Part shown: in pieces, positions 1-8,693 of the stretch
How the letters are laid out: every line of letters starts with the position of its first letter
Position numbering within the stretch: position 1 is the stretch's first letter
Made by a program: the position numbers and the translations under genes
The notes under the pieces: generated by a model
What the model was told of the DNA's origin: nothing
What the model saw: the letters and a program-made list of their open reading frames with translations, nothing else
The model's database searches: none
Assembly (NCBI GenBank): GCA_003833135.1
Contig: QZLH01000009.1
Span: 131,179 to 144,572 of the forward strand
Direction of reading: 5' to 3'
Length of the DNA: 13,394 nucleotides
Source of the DNA: Oehlia diaphana
Lineage: Eukaryota; Glomeromycota; Glomeromycetes; Glomerales; Glomeraceae

Positions 1-218
1 GTCCAGAATAAATTTTGAGTGTCCAGAAATTGTCCAGAAAATGTCTATTTTTTGCTACAGGTTTGATACTTAAAAATTTTGACATATCCAGAATTTGTCC
101 AGAATTTATTCAGAATTTGTCCAGCATAAAATTTTGGACAAATTCTGGACAGATAAACCTGGACAAATTCCGGACATAGTAAAAATTCAGAAAATTTGAA
201 CTGGACAAATTCTGGACA
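1..218. repeat. Array of 11-bp words in direct and inverted orientation
   Basis: The word TCCAGAATTTG recurs with an exact 11-bp period at 88-98, 99-109 and 110-120, followed by a partial copy at 121. Further single copies of GTCCAGAA start at 1, 21 and 32. From about 135 the reverse complement takes over (GGACAAATTCTGGACA at 137-151, then copies near 160-175 and 202-218). The two orientations face each other across about 10 bp near 125-134, so the stretch can fold into a hairpin. No coding potential is convincing here. Seen directly in the sequence; origin unknown. Confidence 0.8.
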
Positions 219-430
219 CTACTTCCAAAAAAGGATAAATTAATTTTGTAAAAAAATGCAAAAAGCACAAAACTGACATTCATAACCTTCTTTGTCATAC
301 TAATTAAATTTGTTGAGCAGGCAAAAATACTATATATCTATGATATAAAATTTTAGGTTAAGAGCAACTATGATGATGGTTACATATTAAATATCTTTTT
401 ATGACAAATTTTATGAAAAAATATTTCAGG

Positions 431-575
431 TCAATTTTCGGACAAATTCTGGACAAAAATGAGTGTCCGGAAATGAGTGTGTTTTCGGAACAATTACTGG
501 ACATTAATTGTCCAGAAAATGTCCATGTACTTTGGACAAATTTTCTGGACAATTTCTGGACAATTTCCAGACACT
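431..575. repeat. Second cluster of the same 11-bp word, with a hairpin
   Basis: GGACAAATTCTGGACA lies at 440-455 and perfect 11-bp tandem copies of CTGGACAATTT at 545-555 and 556-566. The segment TTGTCCAGAAAATGTCC (about 508-524) faces its near reverse complement at about 533-551 across a short loop. The open frame running through this stretch (401-703) is made mostly of repeat and has no recognisable protein features, so I treat the region as repeat and not gene. Confidence 0.75.
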
Positions 576-796
576 TATTTTTTATAGGGAATAAAATATT
601 ATGCGGCACTATGACTGGCAAAATTGTTGAATCTGATTGGTATGGATTGCAGCCTCAGATGTGCTCTGTAAATAAAATAACTTTACGTTCAGTCGTTCAA
701 TAAATTGGTTTAATAATTTTCATTTTTTATAAAGTAAATAACAGTACTACTCATATAACTAAAATTACTCTAGTTACCATATATTGATAAGTGTGA

Positions 797-911
797 AATC
801 ATTAAAAAAGATACTTAAAAAGCTAAGAAATACTAGTATTGAAAGTTTGAATAAAACATCCAAAGAAAAGCCAAGAAATTTATGGAAAAATGTTAATTTG
901 GATATATATCA
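797..911 (+). other. Possible short upstream exon of the broken kinase
   Basis: A Lys-rich frame of about 38 codons (Lys-Ser-Leu-Lys-Lys start, ending Leu-Asp-Ile-Tyr-Gln) runs to a good donor (CAG|GTAAAT at 909-917). A matching acceptor (TTGATTCAG) follows near 1018. The peptide is not one I recognise, and the phase into the next block does not give an open frame. It could be the N-terminal exon of the kinase relic downstream, or chance. Confidence 0.25.
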
Positions 912-1017
912 GGTAAATGCAATTTCACTTATCATTTTAAATATTATGATTTAAATAAATAAAATATATTTTAATCGTCTATTTTATTTCATGTTATAAT
1001 TTCTTCTATTGATTCAG

Positions 1018-1972
1018 CTATAAAATCAGAAGAAATTGATGATAAAATAATCTATATGGTCAAAATAGAAAAAAGAAAAGAAATGAACCTGGTACAGGTG
1101 AAATTTGGTGTCAACCTTGTAATGCAAAGAGATTTAAGGAATATTTTAAAAATTGGACTAGTGGAAATAAAGATAATGATGAATTAATATAACATTCACA
1201 GCTTAATGCTGCATATTGTCTTAAATGTCTTGAATGGATAATGTTTTGAGAATTTTCAAAATATCACTTATATTACCAGAGGTGGCTTTGGTAAATTTTA
1301 TTGAGCTGAATGACCTGAAGGATGTATTGGTTACTGGGATATTGAAAATCAAAAATGGCACCAATACAGAGGCGAAAAAATTGCATTAAACTGAAATTAG
1401 TAATGATTTTTTAAATGGGGTAACTAAATAAAAATTAATTTTTGTGTTATATTTAAATTGACATAAAATTTTTATTGAATTTTGAAAATATTAATTATTA
1501 AATCAAATCTTTTCTTCAAATTTATATCAGAATATTGTTTTCTGCTATGGAATAACTCAAGATCCAAATGCCAAAGATTATATGATGGGTTTATATTATT
1601 GTAAAAATGGAAATTTAAGAAATTTCTATTTAAATAAGTCCTATGATCATATGAAACATTATAGATTATCAAAAGTTGCAAATGGACTGTTAAGTATCCA
1701 CAATGCTGAAAATGTCCATAAAGACTTTCATTCAGGTAATATATTGGGAGATGAGTCCTATGTATATAAGTGATTTATTTAGGAATGAAGAAATCAGATA
1801 AAAAAGGAGTTTATGGAGTATTACCTTATATGGCACCAGAAGTTTTACATAGATATCAATATACAAAAGCAGCTGATATATATTCATTTAGAATAATTAT
1901 GAATGAGTACCTTTCTGAAGAAATTCCTTTCAATGATATTCCTTATGATTTTTTGGAAAATGAGGTGTAATA
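1018..1972 (+). pseudogene. Tyrosine-kinase-like (TKL) protein kinase pseudogene, C-terminus missing
   Basis: Family pieces appear in the correct order but in several frames. An N-terminal WCQPCNAKRF zinc-ribbon-like block and NWTSGN lie at 1085-1190, then the glycine loop RGGFGKFY at 1276-1301 and the WDIENQKW segment. After an intron at 1420-1530 (GT-AG) comes NIVFCYGITQDP from 1531, the catalytic loop HKDFHSGN at 1717-1740, and GVYGVLPYMAPEVL with the APE motif from 1806. The helix-F region follows as DIYSFRIIMNE, where an Arg replaces the usual Gly. Lesions: stop TAA 1190-1192, frameshift near 1244, stops TGA 1302-1304 and 1311-1313, a frameshift near the ATP-lysine region (about 1388-1400), and frameshifts at about 1760-1782. 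The lobe after the APE block fades out near 1970, with a faint 'GLR' trace near 2000. Intact relatives are a hugely expanded family in Rhizophagus (recalled, not searched). The loss of function is clear from the breaks. Confidence 0.88.
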
Positions 1973-3450
1973 AGCTTAATGAAAAATGATAGAGGTTTGA
2001 GAATTGATAAAAATGTTTAAAAACAACATTTTGGTAAAGAGCAGTTTAGTGATAAAACGTGCATATCAAAAAATAAGAAATACTTTAATCTACAAAGTCT
2101 TCAAAGCCGTATTTATTTTGGGGTAATACAGTAGATTACTATAATTTGTTTATTTATTGTGGTAGTGTTTCGTAGTTTTATTTTTTATTTTTTTTTATGG
2201 TTGTAGTAGTAGTTAAAGGTGTTGTGGCTGGTTTCATATAACATTACCGAAGTCCATACAAATAGTAATAGTTATACAGATAGTTTAGTAAACCTATTTG
2301 GATTATAGTATGGTTCGTTTGGTTCTATCATATTCTTTACTAAATGTTATAGAATATAGATCATTTCTTTTTTTATAATTTTTCTTATTTCCTAATAAAG
2401 TAATAAATTGACTTCGTTAAAAAAAAATAAAAATTAAATTATCACTGAGATATATAATAGTATGATGGATAGATATATTAAAATGTCAAGAAAATAAGTT
2501 GGAAAAATCATTATATATATTAGAAATGATGCAAAGAAATATTTATTTTGTAAAGTAAAAGCTTAAAACGAAGCGGAAAGAATGTAATTGAAAATGGAAT
2601 TGAACTTGACGAAAGAAGTTATCAAGGGGTAATCATAAAATTTTTTCATTATTTTAATCATATGATTAATAAAGGAACTAGGATTTGAATAATATTATAT
2701 ACGCTAAATTAAAAAGTTACTACATATAATAAAAATAAATACTAACTAGGGTAACGGAAACTGTTTAAGTCCGTCGCGATGCAAATTTCAAAGTCATAAG
2801 TCTAATCATCCTAATTCTGGGTGGCGTTAAGTTAGTTATAACCTACATTAAGTGCATAGTAAATTACCCGATAAATTTCTTTTTATTTCATTATAATAGT
2901 TTTTTCAAAAATTGTATTATTGAGTTTGGTATAACGATTCAAATCATCTGAACGGAGGTTCATTATATCAAGTTCTGACTTGTATTTCAAATCACTGTTA
3001 TTTGTTATTATTTGTTATAATAAAAATTGCTTTGATATTTTAAATACATTCTGATTTACAATTTTATTTATTTCTATTTATTTCATTAATATAGACGACT
3101 AATTCTAATCTAATGCGAGTTAGCAACCCTTCAGGAATATGAAAAGAATCGTACCGCCTCCTGTTTACACCCTCCCTTAGGCATAACCAGGGTTCCAAAC
3201 AAAAAAAAAAAAAGAAAAGAAAAGGAACCAGGAATATGACCATAAAAAAAAGGGAAAGCTAAAGCTAAAAAACCCAAGAAAGTAAAAAAACATCTCCCAC
3301 AGACCATCGTCATCTCGTCTTAGAACTAGATACACCATAACTTCTATGGATCCTACAGTAAATATCTTTTTCGTTGATAGCTAGGGTTTTACTCATCGAC
3401 CAGTCAACCAGCAGCTTCAGGATCTGTACAAGTAAAGAACGTGTGTCATC
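1973..3450. other. AT-rich stretch with no supported gene
   Basis: No long open frame, RNA gene or clear repeat pair was found. There are T/A-rich runs (2170-2200), a short coding-like frame (about 2583-2631) ending at a possible donor GGGGTAATC, and a more GC-balanced part at 2750-2840 and 3105-3440. The open frame on the minus strand at 3131-3313 is Phe/Leu-rich and lies opposite an A-rich tract, so it is not treated as a gene. The 3105-3450 part may belong to the mobile-element remnant that follows. Confidence 0.5.
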
Positions 3451-3454
3451 AGTC

Positions 3455-3912
3455 CGTTTGTGAGGAATGGATTTATCACGTGAACGAGTTGAAGATTTAG
3501 GTCAAAACCCCGCGGTCTTCCCTCTGCTTGGTGTTATTGAGTTTTGCTTTTTGTCTTTAACGGACTTTCAAGGTGATTTGATTAAGGATTGTGATCTGGT
3601 TGGTTTCCAATGGTGCTCAGTTTCCATGCAGAGAAAATGGATGGTAACAATTCAGATGATGATATTGACGACATTGTGCAAGAAGAGAATGAACCTCGAG
3701 TTGATTGGATGGTATTGTCGCCAAAGAGATGAAACAACAATTTTACCGATTCTTTAGGTAACCGTAATATTGACATAAATCATGACTTGGTTGGTGAAAG
3801 CTGCGTCACGATTCCTGAATTTGAAGAAACAGAAAGTTTCATTTAGCGGGAAATTGGTGACAGTGATGCAATTCAAATCAGAAATAATTTGGCAAATATT
3901 GATCGTAACTCG
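3455..3912 (+). pseudogene. Broken protein remnant, possibly from a Helitron-type helicase element
   Basis: Two frames carry coding-like peptide. The first, from 3467, includes ERVEDLGQNPAVFPLLG. The second, from about 3640, begins MDGNNSDDDIDDIVQEENEP and continues VDWMVL, then after stop TGA (about 3728) NRNIDINHDLVGES, with further stops near 3846 and 3914. An acidic linker followed by DWM.L and a D.NHDW-like block is what I recall from the linker ahead of the PIF1-like helicase domain in Helitron-type proteins of Rhizophagus. No Walker motif or HUH replication motif is present in the window, so the assignment is weak. GC content here is above that of the surroundings, which fits an inserted element. 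Confidence 0.3.
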
Positions 3913-4259
3913 TAAGACTCTAAATGATAAACAAAGGATAAAGTCTTCACTAAAAATTTTAAATTATCAGTTGATAAATAAGCACCTCCAAATCTATACT
4001 AATCAAAGAAAATCATGCATATGGTGCAAGGAAATATATCATTAAAAACATAATAAAGCATCAAAATCTCCTATTAAAACTAATATTTGTCATAGTTTTT
4101 TTTATGCTGTAATTCTTTTAGAAACCGTTTTTTAACTATCATACAAAAGAAAGTGATAATTAGTTATTTATACATTTTTTTTGTGTTATAAAATTTTTAA
4201 ATCAAATTATAAATAAAGAATAAAAATTATTAAAATTAAAAATTGTGATAAGGTATAGA
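3913..4259. other. AT-rich spacer, nothing recognised
   Basis: Lys/Ile-rich frames such as the one ending at 4045 look like chance frames in AT-rich DNA. No motif, RNA gene or repeat was found apart from A/T runs. Confidence 0.45.
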
Positions 4260-5125
4260 TCATTTATAAAAATTCTGGATCATTTTTGTTTAAAGTGTTA
4301 GTGTTTTTAAGTTAATAAAGTTTCTCTATATAAACGATAAAATTGTCCTTGCAAACATATTTGAGGCTTTGAACTTAATCAAAATACATATAATGTATAA
4401 AATTTAGATATAGGATTGTTTATACAAAGATAATCCAATTGCAAACAATTAGCAAAAATTAAGCATTTACTAAAACTAATTATATTTAAAAATTATATTT
4501 ATTTATTAAATTTTACATTATTATTTAATTAAAAATTTTTTAAAAAAGTATGTTAACTGGTGAAATTTTGTATTAATTCATTTGCAAACCCTGTGCCAAA
4601 TTTGCATAAAATTCTTTCAAATAATTATTAAAGATTTTCTATATAAGCAAAAAACTGGTCTTACAAATGTATTATTTAAGCTTATTAAAGTTATAAAATG
4701 AGCAAAAATACACATATAATGCAAATTTCAGATATGTAGGATTGTTTTATTCATAGATAATTCAATTTAAATTTTAAAGTAATGTATTTTTTCAGATTAG
4801 TTGTAATTTTTCATTAATTAATAAACACTTGTAGAACAGTTTATTTGAAGATTATAATTTTTTAATTAAAAATTTAAAAAAAATCATGTATCAATTAATG
4901 ATATTCTATGATAGAATTATGCACAAATTTGCTTAAAAATCCGTTATCTAATTATTGAACCGTCTCTATATAAAAATTGTAAACATACTATTTGAGTTTA
5001 ATATAAATTGTAGTACAAGCCAAAATACATATAATATATAAATTACAACATTTAGATTCATTAGTGAAGTTGGTAAATATCAATAAAAATTCTGGACAAA
5101 TTTGCATGGAATTTTCCTACAGTAT
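4260..5125. repeat. Degenerate tandem repeat, about 320-bp unit, 2.5 copies
   Basis: The same ordered landmarks recur three times. TCTATATA is at 4325, 4638 and 4975 (spacings 313 and 337). It is followed by a 'gtAAACATA.TATTTGAG'-like block, then AATACATATAATGTATAAA-like sequence (three versions), then in the first two units TAGGATTGTTT.AT. Each unit is preceded by a TGGACAAATTTGC-like box, near 4275 (most diverged), 4594, 4921 and 5092. The third unit is shortened by an internal deletion to about 171 bp. Units are strongly diverged, so the duplication is old. No coding potential. Confidence 0.65.
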
Positions 5126-6128
5126 AAGGGATAAAAAAGCAATAATGACCATAATAGCTATGACTAATTCAACTTTCTGCTGGCTGCTGTGGTAATTTAC
5201 TATGCAAATCATGTATTGCATTTAATATACCTTGTAAGGTAGCTTCTGATTTATTATGCAAATCACATATTTCTTGTGGTATATCTTGTAAGTTAACTTC
5301 ATTAACAGGATTATGTTGAATTTTGAGTTGGTCTAATAAATTCTTCTTTAATTCTAAAAGTTCGTCTGTATTCCATTCTCTTTCTTTAATCATTTCTTTA
5401 ACTTTTTATTGAGCTTTATTAATATCAGCATAATAGTATCTTAAAAATAAATATGTATAAAAAAATTAACAAAAAAATGATTTTTATAAAAACATAAAAT
5501 AACAAATTTTACATACATTACTTCAGGAAACCATTTTTGCCAATGCCTTTGATGTGGTAATAGATAAAGTAATTCAATTTCAGCTAGAATCTTTGAAAAT
5601 TTTAGTAATTTTACAATGATTTAACTAAATAATAATGATGATATACCTTTGCTTTCTGTACTAAGTATGAGGTCTTATTATTATCTTTTTCAATTGCATT
5701 ATTAAGTAATCCAATAAGCAAATTCATAAGATATACAACAATCAATAATAAAAATATAACAATTAATATTACAAGTGATGGATTGTCTTTATATATCCAA
5801 TTTGATAGTGCACTTGAATCTCCTATAATAAAATATTTACTTTGTTAAATTATTAAAATAACTAATAAATACTAGAAAGAATTCCTATTTACCTGTTAAG
5901 AATAAGTACATTGCAAAAATAGCAGTCCCAAAATCAACAAACATGTTGGTATTTCTGTTGGGTAGTTTAATCATATATTGATTTTGATTAACAGTTCCAT
6001 TTTCAAATACTTGATAATAGGCAGGTGTTATACTCCAAGGATTATTTGGATTATCATTATTTTCATTTTTTTCAAAAGAAAAATTAGATTTGGGTGATAA
6101 AAAAATGTAAAATGTATGTGCAAAACTA

Positions 6129-6136
6129 ATTATGAT
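6129..6136. repeat. Left target-site duplication of the hAT MITE
   Basis: ATTATGAT, identical to 6510-6517. With one copy retained, the exon reads VVLFIIIISFAHTFY without a break on the minus strand. Confidence 0.93.
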
Positions 6137-6509
6137 TAGGGATGGCAATGGTTACGGTCATTAACTGGTTATGACCGGTCATGATCGTAACCGATATCAG
6201 TCAGTCATAGACCTCTGACTGACCATTTGACCGACTGTTTAACCGATCCTGAAAACATTTGCGAAACATCTTTTAATATAAAATTTAATAAAAAAATGTA
6301 TCGCAAATGTTTTTTAATTATTTTAATAGAAAATGTTGCGAAACATTTTTTATTAAGTATTTCATAAAAAAAAAATGTTTCGCAAACTTTTTCAGAATCA
6401 GTTAAATGGTCAGTCAAACGGTCGGTCAAATGGTCGGTCGGTCAGTCAAAGGTTCTTGACTGGTTATGACTGACCGATAACTGACCATGACTGACCGTTG
6501 CCATCCCTA
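6137..6509. mobile_element. hAT-type MITE, 373 bp, inserted in the channel pore exon
   Basis: The ends are TAGGGATGGCAA and its perfect reverse complement TTGCCATCCCTA. The element is flanked by identical 8-bp copies ATTATGAT (6129-6136, 6510-6517). An 8-bp duplication fitting nTnnnnAn and a TAGGG-type terminus are characteristic of the hAT superfamily. There is no transposase frame, so it is non-autonomous. The element folds back on itself: both flanks are built from GGTCAGTC/TGACTGACC/TGACCGGT words in opposite orientation, and the AT-rich core has four alternating copies of TTTGCGAAACAT (about 6254, 6298, 6334, 6376). GC-rich flanks contrast with the AT-rich host exon. The perfect TSD and inverted ends suggest a fairly recent insertion. 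Confidence 0.93.
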
Positions 6510-6517
6510 ATTATGAT
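6510..6517. repeat. Right target-site duplication of the hAT MITE
   Basis: ATTATGAT, identical to 6129-6136. It lies directly after the terminal CCCTA of the element. Confidence 0.93.
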
Positions 6518-7285
6518 AATAAATAAAACTACCAAAAAAGAAGCAATTTGTTTCCCAACACTAATCATAATTGCAAAATATATACCAAATGATTCAAATA
6601 CTCTAAAAAATAACAAAAACTTTATATCTAAAAATAAGTATGAAAAAGAAATTAAGTGAATATTTCTATCATTTGTTTGTATCCAATAAATAGAAGTACC
6701 AATTGGAAATAAGAATGCAATTATATCTGTAATATTAAATAATTATTAGTAATTTTTCCAATAATATGTTAAATAATTAAAATACTTTCATATTACCAAA
6801 TATATTCCAAAAATTACGGAGCCATCTAATAGGATCATAGATAAACTGACGTATTTCAAAACTCAGATGAGTAAATCCGAGTATAATTGAAACAATTAAA
6901 AGTTGGTTTGAGTTCCTTCATCAAAGTACGGTTGAGGAATTGTTGCAGCAGCAGTAAAGCATCCAAGAAAAGCGATATATACAATCCAAATTAATGCATA
7001 ATAGTATTTTCCATAGTTGTTCCATTTAAAATCAATTAATGCCTCTCCATCCCATGTCCTATAAATATCTTGATTTATTGTTTCAACAAATGGACTAGGT
7101 TGAGACTTAATTTACTCTTTAAACCAATTATATTCTTGTGGATAGTTAATAAATTTAATATATGGACTCATAAACATAATTGTTGGTGTTTTTGTATGTT
7201 TAAAAATTTCTGAAGAAATGTGATAAAAAATGTCATTAAAATGTCACTAAATTCAATTACAAAAAATAAATAGAAAATATATTAC

Positions 7286-8593
7286 CTTCTTTAACTTTAA
7301 TAAAAAAATAGTATATGTAAAATATAAATAAAAGGGGAAAAATTATTAAGATTTTAATAGAAATTAGCATCAAGTACATTATTGTATGTTTATCACCAAA
7401 TTTACTTATTAATAGGATATATTTACACCACCAAATAGGTTTAGTTAAATTAATTATTTGAGGATATTCAGAAGTAGAATAGAGATGTAATTGTTATTCT
7501 TATATTCTATACTGTAAAAAGAAGAATCTGTGATCATCGTTGTTTCTGATGAATATCTTGAAATATAATCTGGATAACATTTACTCAATAATGGTATGGT
7601 TGAAGTAATAATACTTAAAAACATCCTATTATTTTCTAAATCATCTTTGTAATAATTCATACACTTTTTATAGATATCTTCTATCAAATCTAATTTATGT
7701 TCTTCAATTGCAAACTTTAATAATTTAACTCCATATTTCAAAAGTCTCTCCTTATTATCTTTTATATATGAAACCCATCCATCATAACCTTTTAAACTAT
7801 CATAATTTGATAAGGGTAAAGTAGGTTTTGAAAACACTTCTCTTAATTGTTTTACAATATCATCTTTGTTGTCAATTTCGTGACTTCCTGAAATTTCGTG
7901 ACTTTCTGAAATGGATATGTTCATAGAATACAAATAGCTTAAAGAAATGGATCGTTTATTTTCATTAAAATTATAAACAAAAAGACCTTTGGTTGTTAAT
8001 ATAATAATTTCACTGTCAATAAATAACTTAGTTCCAAGTATATATTGGTCTGCACCAATATTTTCAGCTTTTATACAAATTTTAATTGGATTTTGATGTT
8101 TATCTTTTTTAGAAACTGTCAGTATAATTATTCCGTCACCAAATTTAATTTCCCATACAATTATTAAATTTTGAATCAATGTTAGCTTTAGATTATTTTT
8201 AATATCTATTTCCTGAAATAATGCATATATAGTATCCCTATATAAATTAATGAATGTATTTTTTAAGAGATAGTGTATTTCATACGTTTTCTTGTTGATA
8301 TTTAACATTATTAACATCATTACTAAGATACCAATCATTAATAATTTTATCAGGAATTTCGTTATGTTTAATCTTCAAAATATGCCCGCCTTGAATTCCA
8401 AACGCATATTTGGTTTTAATTCGAATTTTATCTAGTAAACTTTCGGTCTGAAATTCTTTTGATAATTGTCCTTTCTTTTTTAAAAGGTATAAACATTCAT
8501 TCCAATAAAGTTCTTTAATGATACCGTAATTAAATAAAGGAATCAAAAAAGGGATTAAACCATTACGATACATAAAATTACGTAGTTGAATAT
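7286..8593 (-). pseudogene. Cytoplasmic linker exon of the channel gene (exon 4)
   Basis: This 1308-nt exon carries FMYRNGLIPFLIPLF, KTKYAFGIQGGHILKIK, then after a stop (8282-8280) and an extra A in the A6 run the long frame with DTIYALFQEI. Farther on come REVFSKPTLPLSNYDS, LLKYGVKLLKFAIEEHKLDL and FLSIITSTIPLLS. At about 7490 another one-base loss shifts the frame, and the exon ends with HLYSTSEYPQIINLTKP and a hydrophobic segment, probably the first membrane helix (ILIIFPLLFIFYIYYFF). The block between propeller and channel resembles the linker of other fungal WD40-channel fusions that I recall. Its function is not known. Confidence 0.75.
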
Positions 8594-8693
8594 CTAATGC
8601 AAATAAAGAAAATAATAATAATTAATATGAATAACGGTAGTATTACATAATATTTAAAATATTTATAATTTTTACTATAAATACTGTAATTAC

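Larger units (their letters stand above)
5169..7209 (-). pseudogene. Ion-channel domain of the fusion gene (exons 5-9), pore exon interrupted
   Basis: Hydrophobic segments in order: YYYALIWIVYIAFLGCF, LLIVSIILGFTHLSF, IIAFLFPIGTSIYWI and LDIKFLLFFRVFESFGIYF. Next is the S5-like SFLVVLFIIII, into which the MITE is inserted, continuing SFAHTFYIFL. A pore helix and filter-like piece follow (FVDFGTAIFAMYLFLTG joined across the intron to DSSAL), then S6 (LVILIVIFLLLIVVYLMN) and LLIGLLNNAIE. This layout matches the Ion_trans/TRP-like fold. The C-terminal exon 5439-5169 is charged and helical (EWNTDELLELKKNLLDQLK) and ends HSKLPQQPAES. The exon 8 donor is GTAAT|GTATGT at 5516, which gives a phase-2 junction restoring VIYYYAD. 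Stops at 7114-7112 and 5408-5406 and an indel near 6910 break the frame in addition to the MITE. Confidence 0.85.

Noticed and set aside
401..703. 100-codon open frame on the + strand
   Set aside because: It is made largely of the 11-bp repeat and has no family features; the opposite strand is open too, as expected for such repeats.
3131..3313. 60-codon minus-strand frame rich in Phe and Leu
   Set aside because: It is the complement of an A-rich/Lys-coding tract, with no motif and no context for a gene.
3782..4045. 87-codon + strand frame
   Set aside because: Its start overlaps the other-frame remnant peptide, and the rest is Lys/Ile-rich chance coding in AT-rich DNA.
6205..6429. 74-codon minus-strand frame inside the MITE (TDRLTDHLTD...)
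   Set aside because: It is translated repeat from the GGTCAGTC words of the element and not a transposase.
8243..8297. Possible 50-bp GT-AG intron explaining the frame change in exon 4
   Set aside because: Joining these sites gives the wrong phase into the downstream frame (DTIYALFQEI), so a stop plus a one-base insertion fits better.
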